Shown here: positions 20,561 to 31,904 of the stretch, piece by piece
Numbering within the stretch: position 1 is the stretch's first letter
How the letters are laid out: each line of letters opens with the position of its first letter
Assembly (NCBI GenBank): GCA_003255065.1
Contig: QAOA01003708.1
Coordinates: forward strand, 274,072 to 338,071
Source of the DNA: Cercis canadensis
Lineage: Eukaryota > Streptophyta > Magnoliopsida > Fabales > Fabaceae
Reading direction: 5' to 3'
DNA: 64,000 nt
Made by a program: the position numbers and the translations under genes
The notes under the pieces: model-generated
What the model was told of the DNA's origin: nothing
Database searches by the model: none
What the model saw: the letters and a program-made list of their open reading frames with translations, nothing else

Positions 20561-23356
20561 TCATGCAACCTTCACCACTTTAGCGAGACAGTTATCTGTA
20601 GGCCTTGTTGCTGGCAAGCATGTGATACGATATTCTTGATTTACTCGTTCTAGCCTACAAAAAGAAAAGTTAAATAAATGAAGCACATTCTAAGTTCATG
20701 AATTAGTACATTCTCTCTCTTTGAATGTACCTAGCAATTCCTAGCATCTAACTCATCATGGGTCATTCTATAGGGCGAAATGAGTAATATTATTTACACT
20801 GCCCAATGTCGGCACAGTTTGAATTCTATTGAACACACTTAATATTTTTTTGGGGTCATATTCTGCAACCTCAACCATAATGACATATTGTGAAATTTGG
20901 TAAACTATGAAAAACATTTAGCAAGAGCATTTATTTGGTCCAAAGAACCATAGACAAATGTTAGATGATTACACAATTTGGATCTAATATGTCAACTTCA
21001 GGAAAAGAAAATGAAGATCTAATATATATGCCAAGTATATAAACTTTAGAGGGTTGAAAAATAAATTTTATCAAAATAAAAAGGGGTACTCACTTGTAGT
21101 TAAGGAGGAAATAATGAAGAAATATGGAGATCTCAAGCTTTGATAAATCCATTCCAGGACAGAGCTTGCTTCCAACTCCGAAAGGAAGGAAACACCCTGC
21201 TTTGACATTGTAATCCTGCACAAAATAGAAGCAAATTAAAGTGAAGGTGCTCATAGATTTAAAAACTAGGGGAAAAAAGTATGGCAACAGAATGGGGCTA
21301 AAAGAAGAAAGAATTCTCTAGTACTCCTTCTTACGTCCCATCTAGAAGGATTAAATTGTTGTGGGTCAGGGTGACATTCAGGGTCCATATGAACAGCTCT
21401 TGTCCAGATTAACACTCTCCATCCTTTAGGTATGGTATAACCTGAATGCATATTAACAATCAGTTAATATGATAAAATATACTCTTTCACAAGTTCAAGT
21501 AATTAAAAGCAGGTGAGAGGATGAGGTTTAAAATAGAAACTAAATGAATAACCATTCATGTTCACATCAACATTTGCCTCTCGGAAAATTGCGAAGAGTA
21601 CATTTGTTTTGCGTAGCACTTCGTCAATTACCTACAAGTCATGACAAGTTGTAGTTCGTAACATTTTATTTTTAGTTCACAAAAAAGAAGTAATTTGATC
21701 ATTGATCGATAACATATTCCAATTCCAATGAATACCTTAGCAAGATAAGTCATTTGCTTAATTTCTCTAAGATTTAATCGTTTCTGTGAAGACGGTCTTG
21801 TCTTGATGATTTCTTCTTGCTCTTCCTGTAAGACAGATATGAATCATAAATCTCAGTATAACAAAGCCAAATAAGTGGTGTTTGTACATGAACAAAACAG
21901 ACAAAACAAAACAAAACAAAAAAAGTATTAATTGGTGTTTGTTTGTTTTTCTGTTGATTTAACAAAGCCAGCCGTGGTTATACCCAGATTTTCCTACCTT
22001 GGCTTTCTTCATGATTTGTGGATGCTCTGTGAGATACATAACTGACCACATCATAGCAACCGCTGTGCTTTCATGCCCAGCGAATAGAAACATTATCAAT
22101 AAGTCAATTATGTCCTTATCCTCCAATTTCCTACCATTCTCATCTTCGACTTCCAAAAGAACATCAACCAAATCTTTCTTCCCCTGCGGTTGACCACCTT
22201 TTTTCTTTTCTTCCATAATAGATTGAACTGTTCTTACCAGCTTTCCTCGTGCCTGAAAAATACGCATGGAAGCAGCCCCTTTAAATTGAATTCAAAGCCA
22301 GGAATGTAATTGAAGATCCTATAATGGATACTATATGCAATTTCTTTCCATTATTTAGAAGAAGCTAGATTTTCTAAGTTAAAACATTACGGGAATGAAA
22401 AATTAAACCTAAGACCTTTAACTTTATGAGAATCACTTAAACTAATTGTCCTGCGTGTGCTCTGTATTGCTCGGTATGCATGTTAGTAACTTATCAAGAT
22501 AGAACAGTGGATAAGGAAATCGAACAAGTGAAAATCTAACCTTTAGTGCTCTATGGAAAGCAAAACCTGGTACCTCAACTGGCAATGACATTGTGGCATT
22601 GGCCACAATCGTAAACAAATATCCTATTTTTGCAATGATGGAATTATTGTGGGAGCCCAAGAAAATGTGAATGATGACTTTAAAAGTAACCTCCTTCACT
22701 TGTTTAAAAAGCTCAATGGGATGGCTCATACTGGCCCATTCTTCCAGTGAATTGACGATAATATCCTCAATGCAATCAATATACACTGCTAATGCGTTTT
22801 GACCAGCAATTGGAGCCGTGGTCAGGCGGCGGAGACGCTTGTGTTCTTCAGTGGAGATGCTAGATATTAATTCACTCCCTGCTAATTTCATGAGGGCTTT
22901 AGGATAACCAGCTCTAAATTGTTGATCATCTGTCAACACCCGCCGGCACATCTCCGGCGTGCATATGATGATGCTTGGATTCCCAAACAAGTGGGTCTTG
23001 TAGATACCAGTTCTTCCATATCTGAATGTTAAAAGACTATAATTGAATAAACTGGATAAAAGAGACAGGAACAAATTAACCCAGAGAGGGGGGGAGAGAG
23101 AGAGAAAGATAGACCTGGAAACTAAGTGGTTGATGAAGGAATCAGGATCTCCAGATTTGAAAGCTTTGGTGAAGGCAAAGAGATTGCCAATAAGGGGCCA
23201 GCCCATATCACCTGGAGGCAGTGGGTCTTGCTTCTGTCCAAGCTTGAATTCATAATACCACCCGTTCACTTTTCTTAGGAATTTGAATACAAAAGCATAG
23301 CTTCCCAACAAGAAGGCAGCACAAGCAGAAGTCACTAACAACCCATCTAACTCCAT
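20561..23356 (-). CDS. CYP88: CYP88-family cytochrome P450 (kaurenoic acid oxidase / beta-amyrin oxidase type)
   Basis: Eight exons: 23356-23115, 23021-22541, 22252-21998, 21825-21736, 21631-21553, 21441-21335, 21215-21094, 20654-20561. All introns are GT-AG and the exons total 1470 nt, giving 489 residues, the usual family length. Seen: N-terminal membrane anchor (about 6-27), [10 protein letters not shown] (45-54), oxygen-binding AGHEST (299-304), ExxR (360-363), FNPSRW (412-417), haem loop [10 protein letters not shown] with Cys437. The product should sit in the ER membrane and use a P450 reductase. CYP88A enzymes oxidise ent-kaurenoic acid in gibberellin synthesis; CYP88D/L types oxidise triterpenes. 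From memory, the HESTA I-helix, [13 protein letters not shown] and SRWDDYN patterns look closer to the CYP88D type. The substrate is an inference. No stop or frameshift is present. Confidence 0.9.
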
Positions 23357-23420
23357 TTTGGAATTTCTTTACCAGTTTCAATCTGTTGAAGAATAGATAT
23401 TTATTCTAGATACTTTGTCT
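23357..23420 (-). promoter_or_regulatory. Probable core promoter and 5' UTR of the CYP88 gene
   Basis: On the minus strand an A/T-rich TATA-like sequence, gaataaatatct, lies at about 23407-23396, some 45 bp upstream of the start codon. This is the only TATA-like element close to the ATG, but such motifs are common in A+T-rich DNA and the transcription start is not known. Confidence 0.25.
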
Positions 23421-24053
23421 ATGTTATCTAGGTCAACTTTATTCTATAGCAATTGCATTATCAATATAATACTGCTTGATTGCGACTTGTTACCTAACCT
23501 CCATTGTTATCATCAATTATTTATATTCTGATTGCAGTCTGGTTGGTCGCTCAATTGAAAATGAATTCCAATAGTTGACTATTTTCGGTGAGAGTAACTC
23601 GTAGATGAAGTTTTTATGATATCACATTGTTTTAATATGATATTAGTCATTTTCGTTTCTCAATTTTACTTCCTTTAACGTATAATGTGTTTCATGTGCT
23701 GTTGATACTCAAATTTGTACATACTTCATGCAAGGTTATTTCCCTTAGTTAGTTTGGACTAACCTCGTGAGTTTACAGATTCTTCTTGCATTTTCGGCCT
23801 TTGGGCCAGTTTTTTCTTTTTGATTGCTCCATACCATAAACTCAAAAGTTCAAAATAATAATAATAATAATAATAATAATAAGTAATAGAAGTTTAATGT
23901 CTCTGAAGAATTTTTGTTTCTCTTTAGCATTTTTTTTCCCTTCGAATAAAATAGCAAAAGGAAAAGAAAGAAGAAAAAACAAAGACGCAGTAATGTAGCT
24001 GCACCACCCATGCCTAGCACTGCAGGTGCAGCTCCTCTCCTCAGCCCTGCAGC
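23421..24053. other. Upstream region of the CYP88 gene; AAT microsatellite at 23853-23882
   Basis: No gene seen. An (AAT)n simple repeat of about ten units occupies 23853-23882. The rest is A+T-rich and probably contains regulatory sequence of the P450 gene, but no element can be assigned. Confidence 0.5.
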
Positions 24054-26780
24054 ATGAACACTGCCTTTTTTGGCTATACAATCTGCGGAGTGATAATCAT
24101 AATTTGCAGATTACTCAATTTGTCAACACACATTTTGACATGGATCGGGTCACAAGAGATTTCATGGATCGAGCAGAGCATAATAAGGCCCAGAAGAGAA
24201 GCAGAGATCCTCAGGGAGCAGGTAGAAGATCTGTTGAAGAGGGGATATATTCAAGAGAGTATGAGTCCGTGTGCTGTCCCAGCATTACTGACCCCCAAGA
24301 AGGATGGTAGCTGGAGGATGTGTATTGACAGCAGAGCTATCAACAAGATTACAGTGGGGTACAAATTTCCTATCCCGAGATTGGACGACGACATGCTGGA
24401 TATGTTGCATGGCGCACAAATTTTCTAAAAAATTGACCTTCGTAGTGGATACCACCAGCTTCGAATTAGACTTGGAGACGAGTGGAAGACAACTTTTAAG
24501 ACAAAAGAGGGGCTATATGAGTGGCTCGTGATGCCATTTGGGTTGACAAATGTTTCCAGCACTTTCATGAGGGTTATGAATCAGGTACTAAAGCCTTTCA
24601 TTGGCAAATTCGTGATTGTGTATTTTGACGACATTCTGATATATAGTGAGACAGAGGCAAAACACATCTCATATCTGCGAGCTGTACTGGAGGTCCTGCA
24701 GAAAAATAAGTTGTATGCTAACTTGAAAAAATGTTGTTTCATGACTGACAGTCTGCTGTTTCTAGGTTATGTGGTTAGTGCAGAGGGTATTCGGGTGGAT
24801 GAAGAGAAGGTCCGAGCTATAAGAGAATGGCCAACTCCTAGAACCATCTCTCAGGTTCGGAGTTTTCATGGGTTGGCTACATTTTATAGGCGTTTTATTA
24901 GAAATTTCAGTAGCATTGCAACACCAATTACTGAGTGTCTGAAGAAGGGGAAATTCCAGTGGGGTGAAGAAGCTGACACCAGTTTTGTAGTTCTGAAAGA
25001 AAAGTTAAGTACTGCTCCTGTATTGGCTTTGCCTGACTTTGAGGCCTTATTTGAAGTTGAGTGTGATGCCAGTGGTGTGGGAATAGGTGCTGTGTTGTCC
25101 TAGAGGAAGAGACCCGTGTGCTATTTCAGTGAGAAGCTCAGTGATGCCAGGCGAAAGTGGTCCACTTATGACAAGGAGTTCTATGCAGTAGTTCATGCTC
25201 TGAAACATTGGGAGCATTATCTTATCAGTAAAGAATTTGTCCTTTACTCTGATCATGATGCTTTGAAGTAATTAAAGAGTCAGAAGCGAATGGACAAGGG
25301 TATGCATGCTAGGTGGTCTCAGTTCCTGGAGAAGTTCACATTTAATTTGAGGCATAAGACAGGTGTGCAGAATAAGGTGGCTGATGGTTTGAGTAGGCGA
25401 GGTGAGCTGCTGGTTACCATGAGATAGGAGATTGTAGGCTTTGAAATTGTGAAAGACCTGTATGCTGCTGATGAGGATTTTGGTGGAGTATGGGAGAATT
25501 GTATTAATCAGCATGTTAATGGAGAGTTTCATATCCATGAGGGTTATCTCATGAAGGGTAATCAACTTTGCATCCCTAAAACATCTTTGAGGGAGAAGTT
25601 GATTCATGATTTACATGGGGGAGGTCTTGCTGGACACTTGGGGCGTGACAAGACATATGCTTCCATTCGGGAGCATTATTATTGGCCTCATATCCGAAGG
25701 GATGTGATGCATCTAGTACAGAGGTGTTATGTGTGCCAAACAGCAAAAGGGCAGTCCCAGAATACAGGTTTATACACACCATTGCCAGTTCTGGATAATA
25801 TTTGGGAGGATTTGTCTATGGATTTCGTGCTTGGGTTGCCTCGGACTTAGAGGGGTGTGGATTTTGTCTTTGTTATTGTTGACAGATTTTCTAAAATGGC
25901 TCACTTCATTCCTTGCAAGAAAACTGCAGGTGCAACTAATGTGGCCAAATTGTTCTTCAAAGAGGTAGTTTATCTACATGGTGTTCCTAAATCCATTACA
26001 TCTGATAGGGACAACAAGTTCCTTAGCCATTTCTGGAGAACTTTATGGAAGATGTTTGATTCTGCATTGAACTTCAGTAGCACAGCTCATCCCCAGACAG
26101 ATGGACAAACAGAGGTAGTTAATCGGACATTTGGGAACTTGATTAGGAGTATTTGTGGAGATAAGCCGAAATAGTGGGATGTTGCCTTACCTCAGGCTGA
26201 ATTTGCATACAACAATGTTGTCCATAGTGCTTTAGGTAGGACTCCATTTTCTGTGGTCTATACTAAGGCACCCCAGCATGCTGTTGATCTAGTTAAGTTG
26301 CCTAAAGTCCATGCAGCTGTAGCAAACTTAGCCAATTAGTGGCAGAATGTTCAGGAGGAGGTGAAATGTAAGCTAGAACAATCAAATGCTAGATATAAGA
26401 AGGCTGCAAATCAACACCGTAGACAATAGACCTTTAAGGTTGGTGATCAGGTAATGGTGTTTCTGAGGAAGGAGAGATTTCCAGTGGGCACATATAGCAA
26501 GTTGCAACCTAAGAAATACGGGCCATATCAGGTTCTGCAGAAGATTAATGATAATGCTTACATTGTGGGTTTACCGGATGCCTTAGGGATTTCCAAAACA
26601 TTTAATGTGGCAGATCTTTACCTTTACTATTCTTCTGAGATTCCTTTGTATCCAAATGATACAGTGTACTCGAGGGCGAGTTTTTCTCAAGTGGAGGGGA
26701 TTGACGTGGATCAGGTCGCAAGAGATTTCATGGATCGAACAGAGCATAATAAGGTCCAGAAGAAAAGAGGTCCTAATTGA
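24054..26780 (+). pseudogene. Ty3/gypsy pol (RT, RNase H, integrase) with nonsense codons but no frameshift
   Basis: One reading frame runs from about 24190 to 26780: [37 protein letters not shown] (RT active site), [30 protein letters not shown] (RNase H), [20 protein letters not shown] and [10 protein letters not shown] (zinc-binding). Then come [17 protein letters not shown] and [13 protein letters not shown], carrying the integrase catalytic triad, and a C-terminal [19 protein letters not shown] block. Stops at 24426, 25101, 25269, 25425, 25848, 26172, 26337 and 26427 all lie in this frame; six are TAG. Gag and protease are absent. A chromodomain is not evident. Confidence 0.88.
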
Positions 26781-27379
26781 CATGTTTCAGTAATAAAGGT
26801 GTAACTTTCAGCTCGGGTGGAGTTACGGGGCCCATGACCCGCCGTTTCGAAGCTCGTTCAGAGGCCCACGTCGTGGCAACCGGTTTCACCTGGTTGAGGC
26901 CATTTTTGGGCCCAAAATCCTTCAGAAACGTCGGTTTTGGGCTGTTTTCTAGTTTGCTGATTTCTTTTGTAATGTTTTAGGGTTTTCTTTTAGTACTTAA
27001 GCTTTATGTTTCATTGTAGCCGCATTCAGAATATTATTCAGTTTTCTTTTGAGATTATACAGTTTGTTCTTGAGGTTCCTTTCTTTGCTTTCTTGCTGCG
27101 TCACATTTGGCTTTAAATAGCCCCAAAATATTGAGAAAACAACAACGAGGAAAATAATATATAGAGGTTCTGAGAGAAAGAGAATAGAAATCCCTGAAAG
27201 ACAGAGAGTGTTCTTGAGAGAAATACAGAAACAAAGAGAAACTCGGGGAGAGAGACCCAAAATTTTCTAGGGTAAAGAGGGAAATTCTTAAGAAATACAC
27301 TCTTTCCCGAAAAACCAAAGAGGAGTTCATAGAGATGCACTACCTGAGGGTGCCTCCATCTCTGGTACACATTCTCATC
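26781..27379 (+). repeat. Probable 3' LTR or 3' UTR of the preceding gypsy element
   Basis: Directly after pol comes G+C-richer sequence, then a TATA-like gctttaaatag at about 27109-27119 and a purine-rich transcribed-leader-like stretch. This resembles an LTR, but neither a TG start nor a second copy is present in the window, so the boundaries are guesses. Antisense ORFs across it have no recognisable domains. Confidence 0.3.
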
Positions 27380-28276
27380 TGGTTGAAAGTAGCACACCTT
27401 TCTAGCCTTTACTAGAAACTTCTTCTTTCAACTTCATCACCGACTTCAAGGAGTAGAAAATACTAGAAGTAGACAATGTAAAAAACAGCTGTAAAACAAC
27501 TTATAAAACTAGAAAAACCTAAACCAGCTATTTACCGACCTAAGTAGAAGAAACTAGAGAATAAAAAGCTACTAACCAAAATAGAAAAGCCTAGAAATAA
27601 GGAAAGAAAAAAAATCTACTACAAACCGCCATACTTTGGCAGTTAAGAGAAGCCTATAAATAGGCATTAGTAGTTGATGTAAGCTTGTAAGAAAGAGACT
27701 TCAGCCTTGTACCTCTTTCAATTATTAAACTATTTCATTCAACTATTTCTTCACATAATTATCACTTTTCTCCACAAATTTTGAGCTTTTAAACTAGTCT
27801 TCATGTCACTATCATATCACTTCCTAATAAACCCACCCTTTACCAATCACACATACACATTCACATCTACTACTATTATCCTTCCTATAAACTAACAATG
27901 GTATCAAAACTTCTTTTTTTCATTTGGGCATGAAGCTCATTCACTAAAACTCATTTCCCTAACCCGCCTTCTATTTATCCTTTACCCAAAATTCCCCTTT
28001 ATTTCATGGCTACACCTATTGTCAATTTCTCCTCTGTCCCTATGCTAGATTTTATTGGTTAAAACTATGATTTTTGGAAGCAAAAATTAAAGACATATTT
28101 TATCTCACAAAAATTGTGGGATATTGTTTAAAATGGGTTTTATACCCCATAAGATATTTCCACTCTGTCCGAAGTGGAGAAGAAAAATTGGAGGAGAATC
28201 AAAAGAAGGATGTGCAAGCTCTGTTTGTCATCTAACAAGCAGTAGGCGACACTATTTTTACAAGGATCATAGATGC
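27380..28276 (+). mobile_element. 5' LTR end, primer site and gag start of a Ty1/copia element
   Basis: A TATA box (cctataaatag, about 27653-27663) and an LTR end ...actaaca at 27897 precede a primer-binding site tggtatcaaaac (27899-27910), close to the initiator tRNA-Met consensus. An ATG at 28006 opens a gag-like sequence: ATPIVNFSSVP, then NYDFWKQKLKTYF and KLWDIV. Gag has several stops and ends abruptly at 28276, where the LTR of the Athila-like element begins. The LTR start is uncertain. The rest of the copia element was not found. Confidence 0.65.
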
Positions 28277-29742
28277 TGATACTTGTCTTTTAAAACTATA
28301 AAAACCATGCTTTAATACTGAATTCTTACCTGCATTGTGAGCAAATCCTCATTAAACATGATGTTTAATCCATAAATTGTTGTTGACAGGTACCAAGATG
28401 TGTAATCAGGAAAAAGGAAGAATTTGGAAGCGATCCATGAAGCAAATGGCAAGGAAACCAATGTCATACAAAGTTTTCATGAGGACACGGGCAGGAACAC
28501 GGCTGTGTCACCCCTGTGTCTAACATCCAGAAATTGCTGCTCATGCTTATGGACAAACACGGCCAAGACAAGAGAAGAACACAGCCGTGTGCGAGGCTGT
28601 GTCTGTCAGGCAGAATGTCCAAATAGAGAACACGCCCTAAGCAAATAGAGAACACAGACCATGTCTGAGGAACACGGGTTGGGACCAGAGAAGAAAACGG
28701 CCGTGTCTGGTCCCGTGTTCAATGACCAGGAAAGCACCTTAAGTGACACGCCCAAGTCCAGAAATAGAACACGGCCGTGTCAGAGCCGTGTTCGAGCTAT
28801 TTCTGATTAGAAGACCTAATTCTACACAAGTATAAAAGGGAATCTGATGCATGGGATTAGGGGAGGCCGTACTTGGGAAGAAAAGAAGGGACAAGCTAGA
28901 GGACGGAGAAGAGCAATTGGGACTCGATCTTCATCCAGTTTCTTCTTCTTCTCATCTTATGTTTAATTTCATCTATTTACTTTTATTGAATTTAGTTATG
29001 AGTAGCTAAATTCTTAGTGTTAGGGGTTTGATGTAATTCAGTTGTAATGAAGTTTCAAGACTAAATGAACTTGTTTTAGTACAACTCTTCTTGTTGAATG
29101 AAATTTACTGTTATTAATGCATTTAAATGACTGGCCTCCATTTGAATAGTTAAAGATTCGTTTCGATGCTAGGAATAGTAAGATCCGAATGTGCTCTGTG
29201 AATTATGTCCTAAATTGAGTTAGTCTAGGAATAGATAACTTAGTTTAGGTGGTCTTAAATTAATTTCCTAGAGCTTAATCACCTAGACTAGTTAGTTGTG
29301 TCAAGGAATTGGACAGTTAATTGGGATAGGGAGGATTGTTTCACCAAGGGATTAGGTTCAATCACATTAGGGGAAGAAACCAACAACAAAGGAATTGTAA
29401 CTGGAATAAGTAGTTCAGTACTGATCCCGAGGTTACTTTGTCTATGAAGTAACCGAATTTGCAAGTGGATGAAATCAACCCCTAACCTTTCTCATTCTTA
29501 TCATCAACCTCACATTTTAATTGCTATTTAAAGATTGTTTTTGTAATCATTTGAGTTTTGTTACTTAGTTAATTGTAGCAATCATTTTTGGGCTGCCTTC
29601 AATCCAAAGTGTTATCTCTTCCAAATAGAATTGGTATTGGTGAAATTGGTAGTTGCTAGCCTTAATCCTCGAGGGAACGATACTTTACTTATCATTATAT
29701 TACTTGTGTGACCCGGTATACTTACCCAAAAAAGTCCCATCA
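28277..29742 (+). repeat. 5' LTR of the Athila-like element (first assembly copy)
   Basis: The LTR begins TGATACTTGTC and ends GTCCCATCA, 1466 bp, followed by the primer-binding site at 29749. The same start is found at 48298 after a polypurine tract, which confirms it as an LTR. It contains many copies of the palindrome ACACGGCCGTGT and variants between 28480 and 28800, a TATA-like gtataaaagg near 28830, and no credible ORF. It lies inside copia gag (flanking pentamer gatgc). Confidence 0.88.
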
Positions 29743-29748
29743 AGTTTT

Positions 29749-29765
29749 TGGCGCCGTTGCCGGGG
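29749..29765 (+). other. Primer-binding site (tRNA-Asp type) of the Athila-like element
   Basis: TGGCGCCGTTGCCGGGG is complementary to the 3' end of plant tRNA-Asp and is the primer site typical of Athila elements. It lies six bases after the LTR end. Confidence 0.85.
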
Positions 29766-29909
29766 GTTAACGATGTTTAAGCAATATTAAAAGTAACCAA
29801 TTATGTCCTAATTTGGATTTTAAAATTCTTGTTAGTAAATCTGGTTCAATTATTTTATCTGCTATTGACTTATTTCTCTCAATTGCTTATCCTACTTTAA
29901 TCTTGGTGT

Positions 29910-30637
29910 ATGCGAGGTACTCTTGATTCTAGCGCATTAGCTTTTGATCCTGAGATTGAGAGAACAACTCGAAGACTTCACAAGCAAGCTAGAGGAGCAA
30001 GACAAGCACAATCGACAGTCATGGCAGAACAAAACCAGAATCCTCTAGTGCAGAATAATGACAATGGAGCTTCACAAAACCCTCCACCTCGAACGCTCAT
30101 GGAGTATTCCATCCCAACAGCCGTAGGATGTGGAGCAAGTATAACAAGACCACCAGGTCAAGCCAATTACTTTGAACTCAAACTAGCTTTACTTCAACTA
30201 GTACAGCATAATCAGTGGAAGTGCGATAGAAGATCCAAATGGACATATAGCAAACTTTCTGCAGATTTGTGACACGGTAAAATTGAATGGGGTCAGTGAT
30301 GATGCGATTCGACTCAGGCTCTTCCCATTTTCTGTGCGAGATAAGGCCAGAATTTGGTTGGATTCTCAACCAAGGGGCATCATTACCACTTGGTCGGATT
30401 TAGTGAATAAATTTCTTGCTCGGTATTTCCCTCCTTCCAAATCAGTAAAGTTGAGGACAAAGATTACTTCATTCTGTCAACAAGATGGAGAATCTTTGAG
30501 TGAAGCTTGGGAGCGGTATAATGATATACTGAGGAGATGCCCACATCACTATTTTGATTTCTGGATCCAAGTCTAGAGTTTTTACAACGGTATGCTCCCT
30601 CACACAAAGGCAAACGTGGATGCTGCAGCAGGTGGAG
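29910..30637 (+). pseudogene. Athila-like gag, first copy, cut by a solo LTR
   Basis: Frames at 29910-30272 and 30283-30576 contain the Athila gag pattern: RTLMEYSIPT, then DDAIRLRLFPFSVRDKARIW, NKFLARYFPPSKS, then ESLSEAWERYNDILRRCPHH. A short frame change at about 30275 and a stop at about 30576 break it. The sequence is interrupted at 30637 by the TGATGAGCTG end of a family S LTR; the uninterrupted version is at 34760 onward. Confidence 0.8.
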
Positions 30638-31904
30638 TGATGAGCTGCCGAGGCTCCTCAAATTAATTAAAGTTTAAGGTTGATTTACCTAAGCTACTTA
30701 TAGCATAAGGCAACCCTAAGTCGAACCTAAGGATTGTTCTATTTAGTGAATCATATGGAAAAGCATATAAACATGGGGGTTGTGTTTGTTTATGTGATTA
30801 ACAAAAATCAATTATCAGTGGTAGAGTTTTAGAGAAAGCAACCAATCCAAGTCTTTAACTAATTCTGATTTTGATCCATCCTTGATTTCCAAGGATCCAT
30901 TTAATTGTTAACCATGTTCTTGGCCTTTAAAACATATCAAGAAGCCTCTCAATGTTCTATGGATGTCTACTGGTTAAGCAACCAGAATTCGGTTCAACAA
31001 GGGACTAAATGAATTAAGCAAACATTCAAGTCCAGTTTAACCTAAGTCCAGAATCCAGCCAAGGTAATTAATCCGTCCAAGCTTAGAACCATTAATTAAC
31101 CATACAATCCTATTTTATCACATGCAAACAGAATGTGAACACATGAATAATCCAAATCCGAATTAAGCAATTCAAACAGAATATTTCAGAGGATTGAAAG
31201 AACTTGATTAACAACTAAAATGAATAACAACAACACATAATCTCAAAACCAATAATCAGAATAGCAAAACCTGGATTGATATGATGATTTAGCCCTCCAT
31301 GAACAAGAAGAGCTGAGTTCTTACAAAAATATCTAAGAGAAAACTTAAGGGCTAAGGAAGGAGTAAAAGCTGTCTAAAAATATCTAATGACTTTATCCTC
31401 AATTTCGGCTGCCCTCTTGTGCTGATATAGACCTACAAAATTACATGCACACCCAAATTGCCCTTAGGGCACACTTGTTCCCATGGGCCTTAGCTTCAAT
31501 TGGGCTTTGGTTTGGGCCCATTTGGACTTGTCATGAGGAAGTTAGGCCCATTTAAGTGGTAAAAGGTGTCTGGAACCGTCAGCTAACTTACACAGCAAAT
31601 AAGACCATTTTCAATAGAAAATATGGTGAACCGGTATTCATATCAATTAAAGCTCTGTCTGTTAGCTTTCCAATGGTACCAGTTTCAGGTCCATATGACA
31701 TCCACAACTCAAGTTATGGCCCAAATACTGCATGTAGGTCAGGATCCTGCGACAGCATGTCTTCTCTGGCTTCCAGGCTGCATATGACCTTCTGGACGTC
31801 CGAATTAACTTTGGAGCCCTGAAAGAAAGTTGTAGAAAATTCTCTCAGCTTTCCTACAAGGTATGACTCGGAATTTTTAGACATCCAGAACTCAAGATAT
31901 GCAN
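30638..31904 (-). mobile_element. Family S solo LTR inserted in Athila gag, right end in gap
   Basis: The TGATGAGCTGCC end at 30638 and the following 1267 bp are the reverse complement of most of the complete copy at 62172-63600. The right end is hidden by the N run from 31905. The second copy of this gag (35487 onward) lacks the insertion, which fixes the insertion point after ...ggtggag. The predicted target duplication is tggag (30633-30637). The ORF within it is not credible. Confidence 0.85.

Noticed and set aside
28424-28655. Recurrent 60-75-codon frames in the Athila LTR (also at 33274 and 48445)
   Set aside because: They reflect the repeated palindromic LTR sequence; Cys-rich appearance comes from the CGTGT motifs, with no evidence of translation.
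30638-31904. Short ORFs inside family S LTRs
   Set aside because: They recur only because the repeat recurs, show no domain, and vary by stops between copies.
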